Shown here piece by piece: positions 24,801 through 34,929 of a DNA stretch of 64,000 nucleotides. The stretch covers positions 2,356,001-2,420,000 of the forward strand of contig NZ_CP090640.1 of assembly GCF_029633825.1 (NCBI RefSeq), in the 5' to 3' direction. The notes under the pieces are model-generated. The model searched no databases and was not told where the DNA came from. It was given only the letters and a program-made list of their open reading frames with translations. A program made the translations under genes and the position numbers. This stretch comes from Burkholderia contaminans. Its GTDB lineage: Bacteria; Pseudomonadota; Gammaproteobacteria; Burkholderiales; Burkholderiaceae. The first letter of the stretch is position 1. Each line of letters starts with the position of its first letter.

Positions 24801-25208
24801 GCACGGCCGAGTGCGCGCGACTACTTGTCCGCGTGGCTCGCCCATCTCGTCTACTGCGCGGTGGAGCCCGGCGGCCCGCGCCGCACGCTGTGGTTCGGCA
24901 GCGGCGGCGCATTCGAGCTGACGCCCGTCGCGGCGCCGCTCGAGCAGCTCGCGCCGCTGGCCGCGCTATTTCGCGCGGGGCGGCGCATGCCGCTGCGGTT
25001 TTTCCCGCGCAGCGCGTGGGCGAGGGTGTCCGACGGCGAGGCGAAGGCCGCCAGCGTCTGGATCAACGAACGGGTCGTGAGCGAAGCCGACGATCCTGCC
25101 ATCGCGATCGCGTGGCGCGGTGCGCATGCATCGCTCGACGAGCCGTTCGGCACGCTCGCGCACCTCGTGTTCGATCCGCTCGTCGAGCATCTGAAGGAGG
25201 TCGCATGA
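21871..25208 (+). pseudogene. recC: recC, exodeoxyribonuclease V gamma subunit, disrupted by a one-base deletion
   Basis: RecC contacts both DNA strands, recognises Chi and stabilises RecBCD. The frame begins MLHLFYSNRHETLADALLED at 21871, typical of RecC, and matches until about residue 472 (ETVQT). The homologous sequence then continues in the next frame (LAAAGARRGL) from about 23284, through to the stop at 25206-25208. Adding one base after 23283 (reading ...VQT-W-LAAAG...) restores a single frame of 1112 residues, the normal RecC size. As written, translation would stop at 23664 after about 125 out-of-frame residues. The site is not a homopolymer. recB overlaps the end (ATGA). Either a real lesion or a sequence error. 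Confidence 0.85.
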
Positions 25209-28200
25209 GCGCCGTGTCGCAGCCGCAGCAGGCGCTCGAACTCGACGTGTTCGCGTGCCCGCTCGACGGCGTCAACCAGATCGAGGCGTCGGCCGGCACC
25301 GGCAAGACCTGGAACATCTGCGCGCTGTATGTGCGCCTGCTGCTGGAAAAGGATCTCGGCGCGGACGAAATCCTCGTCGTGACCTTCACGAAAGCGGCGA
25401 CCGCCGAGCTGCACGAGCGGATTCGCGGCCGGCTCGCGCAGCTCGCGCATGCGCTCGACACGGGTGACGACGGTGGTGATCCGTTCATCGAGCGTCTGCT
25501 CGAAACCACGCTCGGCGAAGACGGTGCGCTCGATCCCGAAACGGCCGCGAAGCGGATCCGGCGCGCGCTGCGCGCATTCGACCAGGCCGCGATCCATACG
25601 ATCCACGCGTTCTGCCAGCGCGCGCTGCAGGAAGCGCCGTTCGCGGCGGCGATGCCGTTCGCGTTCGACATGGAGGCCGACGATGCGTCGCTGCGCTTCG
25701 AGCTCGCAGCGGATTTCTGGCGCACACGGGTCGAACCGGCGGCCGCGCGCTGGCCGGGCTTCGCGACCTGGCTCGTCGAATCGGGCGCCGGCCCGGCCGC
25801 GCTCGATGCGCAGCTCGCGCGGCGGCTGAAGAAGCCGCTCGCCGCGCTGCGCTGGGACGGCGTGACCGAGCCGGACGAATCGGCCGAGGCGGCGGCGGCC
25901 GAGTGCTTTGCCGAGGCCGGGCGGATGTGGGCGGACGAGCGCGAAGCGATCGATGCGTTGCTGCGCGCCGCGCAGCCCGCGCTCAATCAGCGTTCGCACA
26001 AGCCCGAAGCCGTGGCCGATGCACTGGCCGCGTGGGCCGCGCATTTCGCGCAGGGCGACGCGACGGCTGCGCTGCCGAAGGCCGCGCTGAAGCTCACGCG
26101 CACCGCGCTCGTGAAGGCGACGAAAAAAGGCGGCGCGACGCCCGAGCATGCATTCTTCGACGTGGCCGACGCGCTCGAAGCGGCCGTGGCGGCGGCCGAG
26201 GCCGCGCAGCGCGCACGCTGGCTCGCGCTGATCGCCGAATGGCTCGACATGGCGCCGGGCGAGCTGGCCGAGCGCAAGCGCACGCGGCGCGTCGTCTCGT
26301 TCGACGATCTGCTCGCGAACCTGTACCACGCGTTGCATGCGCATCCGTGGCTTGCCGAGACGCTGCGCGCGCGCTATCCGGCCGCGTTGATCGACGAGTT
26401 CCAGGATACCGACCCGCTGCAGTTCGCGATCTTCGACCGGATCTTCGCACCGGGCGGCCCGCTGTTTCTGGTCGGCGATCCGAAGCAGGCGATCTACAGC
26501 TTCCGCGCGGCCGATCTGCATACCTATCTTGCCGCGCGCGCACGGGCGAGCGCGTGCTACACGCTCGCGGTCAACCAGCGTTCGACGCCCGCGATCGTCG
26601 ATGCGTGCAACCGCTTCTTCATGTCGAATCCGCGCGCGTTCGTGCTCGACGGGCTCGACTATTACGCGGTGCGCGCGGGCACGCGCGTGCGCGCGCCGTT
26701 CGTCGACGCAACCGATCCGGGCCCGGCAGGCGACTTCCGGGTATGGGCGTTGCCGGGAGGCGAAGGCACGTTGCTCAAGCGTGATGCGCAGGCCCAGGCC
26801 GCGCAGGCCTGTGCCGCCGAGATCGCACGGCTGATGCGCGGCGCGCGCGAAGGGCGCGTGCGGCTCGGCGAGTCGCCGCTGTCGCCGGGTGACATCGCGG
26901 TGCTCGTGCAGACGCACCGGCAGGGCAGTCTCGTGAAGCGCGTGCTGGCCACGTGGGGCATCGGCAGCGTCGAACTGGCGCAGGCCTCGGTGTTCTCGAC
27001 CGGCGACGCCGAGCAGCTCGAACGCGTGCTGGCGGCGATCGATGCACCGGGCGACCTGCGGCGCTTGCGCGCGGCGCTCGCATCCGACTGGTTCGGGCTC
27101 GACGCCGGCGCGCTGTGGCGGATGGAGCAGGGCGACGGCGACCCGCAACGGCAAGCATCGGCGGCGGACAGCGCCGACGCGATGAGCTGGGTCGAGCGCT
27201 TCTCGCGCTATCGGCTGTTGTGGCGCGAACGCGGCTTCGCGGTGATGTGGCGCACGTTCACCCGTGAACTGAGGATTGCCGAGCGCCTGATGGCCGGCGC
27301 GGACGGCGAACGCCGCGTGACCGACATCAACCATCTGGCCGAACTGACGCAGGCTCGCGCGTCCGCGCAGCCGGGCATCGCGCCGACGCTGCGCTGGCTC
27401 GCCGCGCAACGGCTCGACGGCGGCGGCGAGGAAGCGCAGCTGCGGCTCGAATCCGATCGCAACCTCGTGCAGATCGTCACCGTGCACAAGTCGAAAGGCC
27501 TCGAATACGCGATCGTGTTCTGTCCGTTCCTGAACGACGGCGGGTTGCGCGAGCCGCCCGCGTCCGCGTTGCCCGATGCGCGCGAGTATCACGACGACGC
27601 GGGCGACGCGGTGCTGCATTACGGGTGCGACGACGAGGCAGCCGAGCATGCGGCGCGGCAGGCGCTGCGCGAGCAGGCGGCGGAACGCGCGCGGCTCGTC
27701 TACGTGGCGCTCACGCGCGCGGTCTATCGCTGCTACGTCGTCGCCGGGCCGTACCTGTCGTCGCGCTCGACGCGTGAATCACGACGCAGCGTGCTCAACT
27801 GGCTCGTCGCAGGCGCGGGCCAGTCGTTCGATGCATGGCTCGACGAGCCGCCCGACGAAGCGGTGCTCGATGCAGCGTGGCAGGCGCTCGCGGGTGGCCC
27901 CGTGAGCGTCGCGCCGCTGCCGGCGCCCGCGCGCCCCGAGCGTCTCGCGGCCGGGCACGACGCATCGCAGACCCTCGCGGCGCGCCATGCGACGCGCGTG
28001 CTGCGCGATGCGTGGCGGATGGCCAGCTTCAGTTCGCTGACCGCGTCGATGGCGCGCGAGGAGGCGGGCGTCGCGGCCGTGCCGGATGACGAGCTGCGGC
28101 CCGATCACGATGCGCTTGCCGCGGTGGTGCCGGATGGCGAATGGCTATTGGCCGATACGGTCGCGCCCGAGCCGCCGGACGACGATATCCTCGTGTTCCC

Positions 28201-28915
28201 GCGCGGCGCGGCGGCCGGCGAGTGCCTGCACCGCCTGTTCGAGCTCAGCCGCTTCACCGAGCCCGAGTCGTGGCCCAGGGCCGCGCTCGGCGCGCTGCAC
28301 GACCGGCCGGTCGAGGCCGTGCCCGAGCTGGCCGCGCGCCTGCCGGCAATGATGGTGCAACTGGTCGACGATGTCGTGCATACCGAGCTCGTGCCGGGCA
28401 TGCGGCTCGCCGATCTCGATCCCGCGAAGCGGCTCGACGAAATGGGTTTCCTGTTCCCGGCGCCCGCGCTCGACCTGATGGCGCTGCGCCGGCTGCTGGT
28501 CGCGCACGGCTATCCGGACGTTGCACTGGAGGCGGGCATGCTCGCCGGTTTCATCAAGGGTTTCATCGACATGATCGTCGAACACGACGGCCGCTTCTGG
28601 ATCGTCGACTGGAAGTCGAACCATCTCGGCACGACGCCGGACGCCTATGGCCCGCGCGCGCTCGACGTCGCGATGGCCGATCACGCGTATCACCTGCAGG
28701 CGCTGCTCTATACGGTCGCACTGCATCGCTACCTGCGCGGGCGGCTGCCCAACTACGACTACGACACGCATGTCGCGGGCTACCTGTACCTGTTCGTGCG
28801 TGGCGTGCGCCCCGGCTGGCGCAGCGGCGGCGAACCGGCCGGCGTGCATGCGCGGCGGCCCGAGCGCGCGCTCGTCGACGCACTCGACCGGATGATGGAA
28901 GGGGGCCGCGCATGA
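25205..28915 (+). CDS. recB: Exodeoxyribonuclease V beta subunit
   Basis: A 1236-residue superfamily 1 helicase-nuclease. Walker A ASAGTGKT is at residues 28-35, motif Ia follows (LVVTFTKAATAELHERI), and motif II LIDEFQDTDPLQF is near residue 395, with VHKSKGLEYAIVF (motif V) and LVYVALTRA (motif VI) downstream. The C-terminal nuclease domain keeps FIDMIVEHDGRFWIVDWKSN near residue 1120-1137, including the Asp and Lys of the RecB active site. It drives 3'-5' translocation and degrades or nicks DNA at ends. The ATG at 25205 overlaps the recC stop, and its own stop overlaps recD, so recC-recB-recD form one coupled operon. Confidence 0.95.
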   Translation: MSAVSQPQQALELDVFACPLDGVNQIEASAGTGKTWNICALYVRLLLEKDLGADEILVVTFTKAATAELHERIRGRLAQLAHALDTGDDGGDPFIERLLETTLGEDGALDPETAAKRIRRALRAFDQAAIHTIHAFCQRALQEAPFAAAMPFAFDMEADDASLRFELAADFWRTRVEPAAARWPGFATWLVESGAGPAALDAQLARRLKKPLAALRWDGVTEPDESAEAAAAECFAEAGRMWADEREAIDALLRAAQPALNQRSHKPEAVADALAAWAAHFAQGDATAALPKAALKLTRTALVKATKKGGATPEHAFFDVADALEAAVAAAEAAQRARWLALIAEWLDMAPGELAERKRTRRVVSFDDLLANLYHALHAHPWLAETLRARYPAALIDEFQDTDPLQFAIFDRIFAPGGPLFLVGDPKQAIYSFRAADLHTYLAARARASACYTLAVNQRSTPAIVDACNRFFMSNPRAFVLDGLDYYAVRAGTRVRAPFVDATDPGPAGDFRVWALPGGEGTLLKRDAQAQAAQACAAEIARLMRGAREGRVRLGESPLSPGDIAVLVQTHRQGSLVKRVLATWGIGSVELAQASVFSTGDAEQLERVLAAIDAPGDLRRLRAALASDWFGLDAGALWRMEQGDGDPQRQASAADSADAMSWVERFSRYRLLWRERGFAVMWRTFTRELRIAERLMAGADGERRVTDINHLAELTQARASAQPGIAPTLRWLAAQRLDGGGEEAQLRLESDRNLVQIVTVHKSKGLEYAIVFCPFLNDGGLREPPASALPDAREYHDDAGDAVLHYGCDDEAAEHAARQALREQAAERARLVYVALTRAVYRCYVVAGPYLSSRSTRESRRSVLNWLVAGAGQSFDAWLDEPPDEAVLDAAWQALAGGPVSVAPLPAPARPERLAAGHDASQTLAARHATRVLRDAWRMASFSSLTASMAREEAGVAAVPDDELRPDHDALAAVVPDGEWLLADTVAPEPPDDDILVFPRGAAAGECLHRLFELSRFTEPESWPRAALGALHDRPVEAVPELAARLPAMMVQLVDDVVHTELVPGMRLADLDPAKRLDEMGFLFPAPALDLMALRRLLVAHGYPDVALEAGMLAGFIKGFIDMIVEHDGRFWIVDWKSNHLGTTPDAYGPRALDVAMADHAYHLQALLYTVALHRYLRGRLPNYDYDTHVAGYLYLFVRGVRPGWRSGGEPAGVHARRPERALVDALDRMMEGGRA

Positions 28916-31227
28916 ACATGAACGTGCAGGACGACACGCTCGAATTTACCGGCGGCCTCGTCGCGCGGCTGCCCGAACCCGCCGATTTCGGCATTGCACT
29001 CGCGGAAGGGTTCGCGCGCCGCATCGGCGATCTGGCTCGTCGCGCCGGTGCGCCGGCCGCGGCCGCGCGGTGGGCGGCGCGCGCCGCGTTCGCGACGAGT
29101 CGCGCGACCGCGGGCGGCCACGTATGCGTCGCGCTCGGCGCGCTCGCGCAGCGCTACGAAGCACCGCTCGACGAAGTCCGCTCGGCGCTCGCCGCGAGCG
29201 GCGTGGTCGCATTCCGCACGCTCGCACGCGGCGACGAGCGGCCGCTGATCGTCGACCGCCACGACCACCTGTACCTGTCGCGCTATTTCGACTACGAACG
29301 GCGGCTTGCCGATGCGCTCGTCGCGCAGGCCGGTGTGGCCGCGCCGGACGAAGGTCTCGCGCCCGACCGGTTGCGCGACAGCCTCGCGCGTTACTTCGGG
29401 CCGGCAACCGGCGAAGTCGACTGGCAGCGCGTCGCGGCGATCGTCGCGCTGACGGGCCGCGTGACGATCGTCAGCGGTGGCCCGGGCACGGGCAAGACGA
29501 CGACCGTCGTCGGCGTGCTGGCCTGTCTGCTCGACGCGCATCCGGGGCTGCGCGTCGCGCTGGCCGCGCCGACCGGCAAGGCCGCGCAGCGGATGCAGGA
29601 AGCACTGCACGCACGGGCCGGCGACCTGCCGCCCGAACTCGCGGCGCGCCTGCCGGAGACGTCGTTCACGCTGCACCGGCTGCTGGGCGGCGGCGGGGCG
29701 GCCGGCTTCCGGCATCACCGAGACAATCCGCTGCCGTACGACCTGATCGTCGTCGACGAGGCGTCGATGATCGACGTTGCGCTCGCCGCGCATCTGCTCG
29801 ATGCGCTCGCGCCGGGTGCGCGGCTCGTGCTGCTCGGCGACAAGGACCAACTGGCCGCGGTCGAGGCGGGCGCCGTGTTTGCAGAGTTGAGCGCGCGGCC
29901 GGCGTTTACCGCCGCGGCGCGCACGCGCATCGCGCAGGCGCTCGGCATCGACGAGGCGGCATTCGTCGCGGCGTTGCCGGTGCAGGACGAAGCCGCGACC
30001 GCAGCGATTCACGTCGCGCATCCGGCGAGCGCCGTGGCCCGGGCGCCGGCGCCGGCCGCGGCCGCTACGCCCAAACCTGCGTCGCGCCGGAAAGTCGATG
30101 AGCGACAGGCATCGCTCTTCGACGACGAACCGCAGGAGGACGAAGTTTCGCCGACCAGCGTCGCGCCGCCGCCGGTCGCAGGTCCGGTGCCGACCGAAAC
30201 CGGTGAGCCGGGCGAGGCCGGCGCGGCAGGCGAGGCCCCCGCGTGGATCGAGGTCGACGAACTTGCGTGGCTCGACGCCGTCGAGCTGCCGCCGTTCGAC
30301 GCGGGCGACGCGGCGCTTGCATCGGTCACGTCGCTACTGCCCGGCGAACCGGCCGCCGCGCCAGCCACGCCCGCCGCGCCCGCACCCGCACCGCTCGCCG
30401 ACTGCGTGGTCTGGCTCGAGCGCAATTACCGCTTCGGTCTCGATTCGCCGATCGGGCGGCTGTCGCTCGCGATCCGCAGCGGCGACGTGCAGGCCGCGCT
30501 CGACGCGCTGCCCGCCGACGATTCGGCCGCCGCGTCATTCCACGACGATGCGGGCGAGTCGCTCGCGTCGTCGACGGTCGAGCGGCTCGCGCGCCGCTTC
30601 GGTGCTTACCTCGACGCGTTGCGCGACACGCTGGCCGCGCCGGTGCCCGATCCGCTGCCGCTGTTCGACGCGCTCAACCGGTTCCGGATCCTGTGCGCAA
30701 CCCGCAGCGGCTTGCGCGGCGCGGAGCACGTCAATGCGCTCGTGGCCGCGCACGTGCGCCACGCGGCGCGGGTGCCGCTGGCGGTCGGCGCGCACTGGTT
30801 CACGGGGCGGCCGATCATGGTGACGCGCAACGACTATGCGCTCGGGCTGTTCAACGGCGATATCGGCATCGCGCTGCCCGACGCGCAAGGCGTGCTGCGC
30901 GTGTGGTTCAGGCGTGCGGACGGCACCGCGCGCGCGGTGTCGCCGGCCGCGCTGCCACCGCACGAAACCGCGTTCGCGCTGACCGTCCACAAATCGCAGG
31001 GCTCGGAATTCGACGAAGCCGCGCTCGTGCTGCCGGCGTCGTTCGGCCGCGTGCTCACGCGCGAACTCGTCTATACGGCCGTCACGCGTGCCCGCACGCG
31101 CGTGCAGGTGATCGGGCCGCGGCGCGTGCTGGCGCAGGCGGTCGCGACGCGTACGCAGCGCGATTCGGGGCTCGCGGCACGCGTCGACGAGGCGCTTGCA
31201 CGGCGTCGCACGGAGGCTTCGCGATGA
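28912..31227 (+). CDS. recD: Exodeoxyribonuclease V alpha subunit with a long disordered insertion
   Basis: A 771-residue 5'-3' helicase of RecBCD, about 160 longer than the E. coli protein. Walker [13 protein letters not shown] lies near residues 187-198; [12 protein letters not shown] (motif II) and [17 protein letters not shown] (motif III) follow; [18 protein letters not shown] and [13 protein letters not shown] are in the C-terminal third. Between about residues 345 and 498, where E. coli RecD has a short linker before the YRFG motif, there is an Ala/Pro/Glu-rich low-complexity insertion. It contains QASLF at residues 399-403, similar to beta-clamp-binding motifs. The ATG overlaps the recB stop. 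Confidence 0.93.
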   Translation: MNMNVQDDTLEFTGGLVARLPEPADFGIALAEGFARRIGDLARRAGAPAAAARWAARAAFATSRATAGGHVCVALGALAQRYEAPLDEVRSALAASGVVAFRTLARGDERPLIVDRHDHLYLSRYFDYERRLADALVAQAGVAAPDEGLAPDRLRDSLARYFGPATGEVDWQRVAAIVALTGRVTIVSGGPGTGKTTTVVGVLACLLDAHPGLRVALAAPTGKAAQRMQEALHARAGDLPPELAARLPETSFTLHRLLGGGGAAGFRHHRDNPLPYDLIVVDEASMIDVALAAHLLDALAPGARLVLLGDKDQLAAVEAGAVFAELSARPAFTAAARTRIAQALGIDEAAFVAALPVQDEAATAAIHVAHPASAVARAPAPAAAATPKPASRRKVDERQASLFDDEPQEDEVSPTSVAPPPVAGPVPTETGEPGEAGAAGEAPAWIEVDELAWLDAVELPPFDAGDAALASVTSLLPGEPAAAPATPAAPAPAPLADCVVWLERNYRFGLDSPIGRLSLAIRSGDVQAALDALPADDSAAASFHDDAGESLASSTVERLARRFGAYLDALRDTLAAPVPDPLPLFDALNRFRILCATRSGLRGAEHVNALVAAHVRHAARVPLAVGAHWFTGRPIMVTRNDYALGLFNGDIGIALPDAQGVLRVWFRRADGTARAVSPAALPPHETAFALTVHKSQGSEFDEAALVLPASFGRVLTRELVYTAVTRARTRVQVIGPRRVLAQAVATRTQRDSGLAARVDEALARRRTEASR

Positions 31228-31628
31228 TGATCCGCTATACGCTCGATCCGGCCGAAGTCGAATGGACGGCCGTGCGCGCGCAGGGCGCGGGCGGGCAGAA
31301 CGTGAACAAGGTGTCGAGCGCGATCCACCTGCGCTTCGATATCCGCGCGTCGTCGTTGCCGCCCGTCATCAAGGAGCGGCTCCTCGCGCTGTCCGACCAG
31401 CGCATCACGCGCGACGGCATCGTCGTGATCAAGTCGCAGGAATATCGCACCCAGGAGAAGAACCGCGAAGCCGCGCTGGCGCGACTCGATGCGTTGATCA
31501 GCGGCGTTGCGTTCACGCCGCGCGCGCGGGTCGCCACGCGGCCGACGCGTGCGTCGAAGGAGCGGCGGCTCGAGCACAAGTCGCGCCGCAGCGTGGTGAA
31601 GTCGGGGAGAGGGAAGGTGATCGACTGA
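31224..31628 (+). CDS. arfB: Alternative ribosome-rescue factor ArfB (YaeJ)
   Basis: A 134-residue peptidyl-tRNA hydrolase that frees ribosomes stalled at the 3' end of broken mRNAs. It has the release-factor GGQ motif at residues 23-25 in [21 protein letters not shown], and the basic C-terminal tail ([23 protein letters not shown]) that inserts into the empty mRNA channel in known ArfB proteins. The ATG overlaps the recD stop (ATGATGA), with a CGGAGG site at 31211-31216, so it is the last gene of the recCBD operon. Coupling of double-strand-break repair with ribosome rescue is a matter of operon position only. Confidence 0.93.
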   Translation: MMIRYTLDPAEVEWTAVRAQGAGGQNVNKVSSAIHLRFDIRASSLPPVIKERLLALSDQRITRDGIVVIKSQEYRTQEKNREAALARLDALISGVAFTPRARVATRPTRASKERRLEHKSRRSVVKSGRGKVID

Positions 31629-31686
31629 CGAACGGATGAGCGGACGAACGACGGGTGCGGTAGCCGGTCGTCCGCCGTCGTGCCGG

Positions 31687-32967
31687 CTAGCGCATCACGG
31701 TCCCGGCGCTGTCGAGCACGAAGTCGACGCAGAACACGACCAGCCGGCTCAGCGCGTGGATCGCGACGGCGGCCGTATAGCAGTCGCGGCCTTCCGTCAG
31801 CGAGAAGTGCGGGCCCATCAGCGCGACGCGTCCGGGCGCGGCGATCGCGCGCTGGAAATATGGGCGCCGCGACCAGTTGCTGTGGGTTTCGGGGAAGAGC
31901 GGTGAAAGGCGGGTGACGCCCGCCTGGCCGTCGTCGGTGCGCGCGCCGATCGACGGCAGGAACTGCTCGCCGGTTTCGTCGGTGACGAACACGCGGCGCG
32001 CGGCCGGTACCGCGAACACGCGTTGCGCGGCGTCCTGCAGGTTGCCGCTCGCGGAAAACGCCGCCGCGCCGGACAGCACGAGCCGCTCGATCGCGTCGAA
32101 GCCGGGCTGCTCGGCGGCGACCGGCGTGTGCCGGCGTGCGATGAAGCGCCGCCACGCGGCGTCGAGCATCGCGGGCGCTGCCGCGCTGGCATGCGCGATC
32201 GATGCATCGGGCTGGCCGAACTGGAAACCCTGCACGAAATCGATGTCGGCTTCCATCAGCGCCTGCAGCGAGTCGTCGCTCTCGACACCCTCGGCGAGCA
32301 CCATCGCACCGGCCTGATGCAGCATCGACACGAGGTGATGCATGATGCGGCGGTCCTCGGCCGAACCGGTCGAGCGTACGACGAGCGAGCGATCGAGCTT
32401 GACGATGTCGGGTCGCGTGCGCCACACGCGGTCGAAGTTCGAGAATCCCGTGCCGAAGTCGTCGATCGCGATCAGGAAGTCGCGATGCTGGATCATGTCG
32501 ATCGTGCGCGCGAGCGCGGCTTCGTCGCGTGCAGGCTGTTCGACGACTTCCAGCACGATGCGGTTCGGCGGCAGCGAGAAATGCCGGCACAGCGCCTCGA
32601 CGAATTCGCGCTGCACGAGGCCCGAGTCGAGCACGCGCGGCGTGACGTTCAGGAAAAGCCAGCCGTCGCCGATACCCTGCGCGACGAAGTTGGCCGTATG
32701 CAGGCAGCGCGCGAGCCGGTCGAGCAGCAGCGCGTCGGCGTCGGCGCGCGTCCTGTCGAACAGCGCGGCGGGCGAGATCATTGCGCCGTTCGAATCGACG
32801 ACGCGCAGCAGCGCCTCGTAACCGACGACCCGCTTGTGCGTGATCGACAGCACGGGCTGGAACACGCTGCGCAATGTCGTGGTGCGATAGGTGGCGACCC
32901 AGCCGCCGGGTGTCGGCGTGAGGCGTTCGAGCAGGGAGTCGAGCGAGAGGTCGCGGGCGGGCTTCAT
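31687..32967 (-). CDS. EAL-domain cyclic-di-GMP phosphodiesterase with C-terminal sensor domain
   Basis: A 426-residue cytoplasmic protein. The EAL domain spans about residues 30-270 and keeps the catalytic set: EALLR at 51-55, the Asn in LFLNVTP, the Glu in LEVVEQ, DDFGTGFSNF, the Lys in DIVKLDRS, EGVES and QGFQFG, so it should hydrolyse c-di-GMP. The C-terminal 150 residues (RRVFVTDETGEQFLPSI, NWSRRPYFQRAIAAPGRV) resemble the PAS/PDC-like domain of YkuI-type EAL proteins. The ATG at 32967 is preferred to an upstream frame start because the conserved region begins just after it. No GGDEF domain is present. Confidence 0.85.
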   Translation of the reverse strand: MKPARDLSLDSLLERLTPTPGGWVATYRTTTLRSVFQPVLSITHKRVVGYEALLRVVDSNGAMISPAALFDRTRADADALLLDRLARCLHTANFVAQGIGDGWLFLNVTPRVLDSGLVQREFVEALCRHFSLPPNRIVLEVVEQPARDEAALARTIDMIQHRDFLIAIDDFGTGFSNFDRVWRTRPDIVKLDRSLVVRSTGSAEDRRIMHHLVSMLHQAGAMVLAEGVESDDSLQALMEADIDFVQGFQFGQPDASIAHASAAAPAMLDAAWRRFIARRHTPVAAEQPGFDAIERLVLSGAAAFSASGNLQDAAQRVFAVPAARRVFVTDETGEQFLPSIGARTDDGQAGVTRLSPLFPETHSNWSRRPYFQRAIAAPGRVALMGPHFSLTEGRDCYTAAVAIHALSRLVVFCVDFVLDSAGTVMR

Positions 32968-33418
32968 GTCAACGATGCCCGGGAATGAGCGGCGCAACGG
33001 CAGCGCGCCGCCACGCCGAAGCAGTCGCACGCGCCGGCGGACGCGAAAGGACGTGGGGCATCGAGACCGCCTTCTGCGGGTAAGTGTCTGGAGTGTAACG
33101 GGAATGCGGCCGCTCGCGTATCAGGGAAACTCCAGACGCACGCGGGAATGCGACTGCGGCCGGCGCTGCCCGCATGCGCGCCGCGCAAGATCGCCGCGTA
33201 GCGTCGGGCGTCGCCGCCGCACATGACAATCCGTCAGCATGGCAGGCGCGCGGCGAGGCGGGAAATCCCGACAGCCGGCACATGGCGAGCGACGGTCGCC
33301 GTCAGCGGAATGCCGGCCGCGCTGCGGCACCATCCGCGGCGCGGCGATGAACGATCGGCGCCCGGTCGTCAGGCATGACGGCCGGAACGAACGGCGGCGC
33401 GTGCACCCGAATGTATCG
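32968..33418. other. Intergenic stretch without recognisable gene
   Basis: About 450 bases between the EAL gene and the EamA gene, both on the minus strand. Short frames on both strands have no ribosome-binding site, protein-like composition or family motif. It should contain the promoter of the EAL gene; I see no clear operator. Confidence 0.5.
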
Positions 33419-34345
33419 TCAGGTCGCTTCGCCGCTGCGCGGCCGGATCCCCGGAATCCGCTTGATCACGCCGGTCGCGAGCGCGGTGCCGACGAGCACG
33501 ATCGCGCAGCCTTCGATCATCACGGCCGACACGTGTTCGCCGAGGAACAGCGCGCCCCACAGCAGACCGAACACGGGGATCACGAACGTCACGGTAATCG
33601 CTCGCGCGGGGCCGATGTGTGCGATCAGGTGGAAGAAGATGAAATATGCGATGCCCGTGCAGGCGACGCCCAGGGCGAGCACCGAGGCCCACGCGTGCGC
33701 GCTGACCGGCGCGGCCGGCCAGGTGGCGATCGCGAACGGCAGCAGCAGGACGGTCGAGCCGATCATGCTGCCGGTCGCGTTGACGAGCGGATCGACGCCG
33801 GTCAACTTGCGCTTCGTGTAGTTGGCCGCGATGCCGTACAGCAGCGTCGCGCCGAGGGCTGCCGCGGCGGCGAGCGCGGTCGCGGCGGCGCCCGCCTCGC
33901 CGTGCGCATTCGCGATCTGGTTCCACACGAGCGTGAGTACGCCGGCAAAGCCGATCACGAGGCCGAGCGCGCGCGGCAGCGACAGCTTGTCCTTCAGCCA
34001 CAGGTAGGCCACGAGCGCGCCCCAGAGCGGTGTCGTCGCGTTGATCACCGACGTCACGCCGGCCGACAGCGTCAGTTCGGCGAATGCGAACAGGCAGAAC
34101 GGGATGCCCGAGTTCAGCGCGCCGACGACGAACAGCGGCCACGCATGACGGCGCAGCCGGGCGCCGAGATCGGCGGGTTTGAAGCGCGTGAGCGCGAAGC
34201 CGCCGAGAAACAGCGCGCCGATGCCCACCCGCAACGCCATCAGCGGCGCGACGCCGAGATCGACGACGCCGATCCGGATGAACAGGAACGACGCACCCCA
34301 CAGGGCAGCGAGCACGGTCAGCAGCAGGGCGTTCTTGGGTGACAT
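33419..34345 (-). CDS. EamA/DMT-superfamily exporter
   Basis: A 308-residue membrane protein with ten hydrophobic segments in two EamA repeats (about residues 1-140 and 155-300), an arrangement of RhaT/YdcZ-like drug/metabolite transporters. Landmarks are ALLWGASFLFIRIGV at the N-terminus and FVIPVFGLLWGALFLGE near the C-terminus, a typical EamA signature. Such proteins export metabolites or amino acids; the substrate is not deducible. It is apparently monocistronic, with short spacers to its neighbours. Confidence 0.85.
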   Translation of the reverse strand: MSPKNALLLTVLAALWGASFLFIRIGVVDLGVAPLMALRVGIGALFLGGFALTRFKPADLGARLRRHAWPLFVVGALNSGIPFCLFAFAELTLSAGVTSVINATTPLWGALVAYLWLKDKLSLPRALGLVIGFAGVLTLVWNQIANAHGEAGAAATALAAAAALGATLLYGIAANYTKRKLTGVDPLVNATGSMIGSTVLLLPFAIATWPAAPVSAHAWASVLALGVACTGIAYFIFFHLIAHIGPARAITVTFVIPVFGLLWGALFLGEHVSAVMIEGCAIVLVGTALATGVIKRIPGIRPRSGEAT

Positions 34346-34488
34346 CGATCGTGAAGGGCAGGGACGGGATGCGGAGAATCTTACACCGCGTTACCGTGCC
34401 GTCGTTTCACGTTTCGATGAAATGACAAGAAACGGGAATGTCGCCGGTGGGCGGCGTGGGGCGGCCGCCCGCCGGCGGTCTTGCCCGA

Positions 34489-34737
34489 TCAGTGATGGCG
34501 CCAGCCGCCGCGTCCGCCGAAGCCGAAGTTGAGCGAAACCGCCGGTCCCCAATAGCCGCCCCACGCAGGTGCATAGGCCGGTGCCGGATAGTAATAGGCC
34601 GGGCCCGGATCGACGTAGACGGGAGCCGGCTGCACCGGAGCCGCCGTGTAATAACCGCCGGGATAATAGCCGTACGGGTAGTAGCAGCCGGCGAGCGTCA
34701 CGCAGGCGAGCGCCGCAGCGACGAGGGTCCTGTTCAT
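34489..34737 (-). CDS. Small Tyr/Pro-rich lipoprotein
   Basis: An 82-residue protein with a signal peptide ending in a lipobox (VTLAGC, cysteine at residue 18). The mature part is exceptionally rich in Tyr, Pro and Gly (YYPYGYYPGGYYTAAP, then GPAYYYPAPAYAP) and ends in a Gly/Arg/His segment. Tyr/Pro-rich small lipoproteins like this are found widely in Burkholderia, with no known role. A GGAG-type site precedes the ATG. It lies on the same strand as a second small lipoprotein gene (34930-35142), with a terminator hairpin between them. Confidence 0.72.
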   Translation of the reverse strand: MNRTLVAAALACVTLAGCYYPYGYYPGGYYTAAPVQPAPVYVDPGPAYYYPAPAYAPAWGGYWGPAVSLNFGFGGRGGWRHH

Positions 34738-34867
34738 GATGTCTCTCCGGCGGAGCCGGCAATCGGCAGATGCTTAAGCTTAGGCCGCGCGCCGATGACA
34801 CGGTGTGCAAAACGGTAACGGATCATTTCCGCGGCAGGCTGCCCGTCACGTTGCGGCGCCGCATGCG

Positions 34868-34899
34868 AAAACGGCGCTTCCGCATCGCGGAAACGCCGT
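34868..34899 (-). terminator. Terminator of the glycine-zipper lipoprotein gene
   Basis: A 13-bp stem with one wobble position (34871-34883 with 34887-34899) and a three-base loop, followed on the minus strand by four U residues. It lies 31 bases past the stop codon at 34930. Confidence 0.65.
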
Positions 34900-34929
34900 C
34901 TGGCTGACCGTCGCGGCGCGTTGCGCCGC

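Noticed and set aside
24851..27649. 932-residue minus-strand open frame opposite recB
   Set aside because: Antisense shadow of recB, which has all helicase and nuclease motifs on the plus strand.
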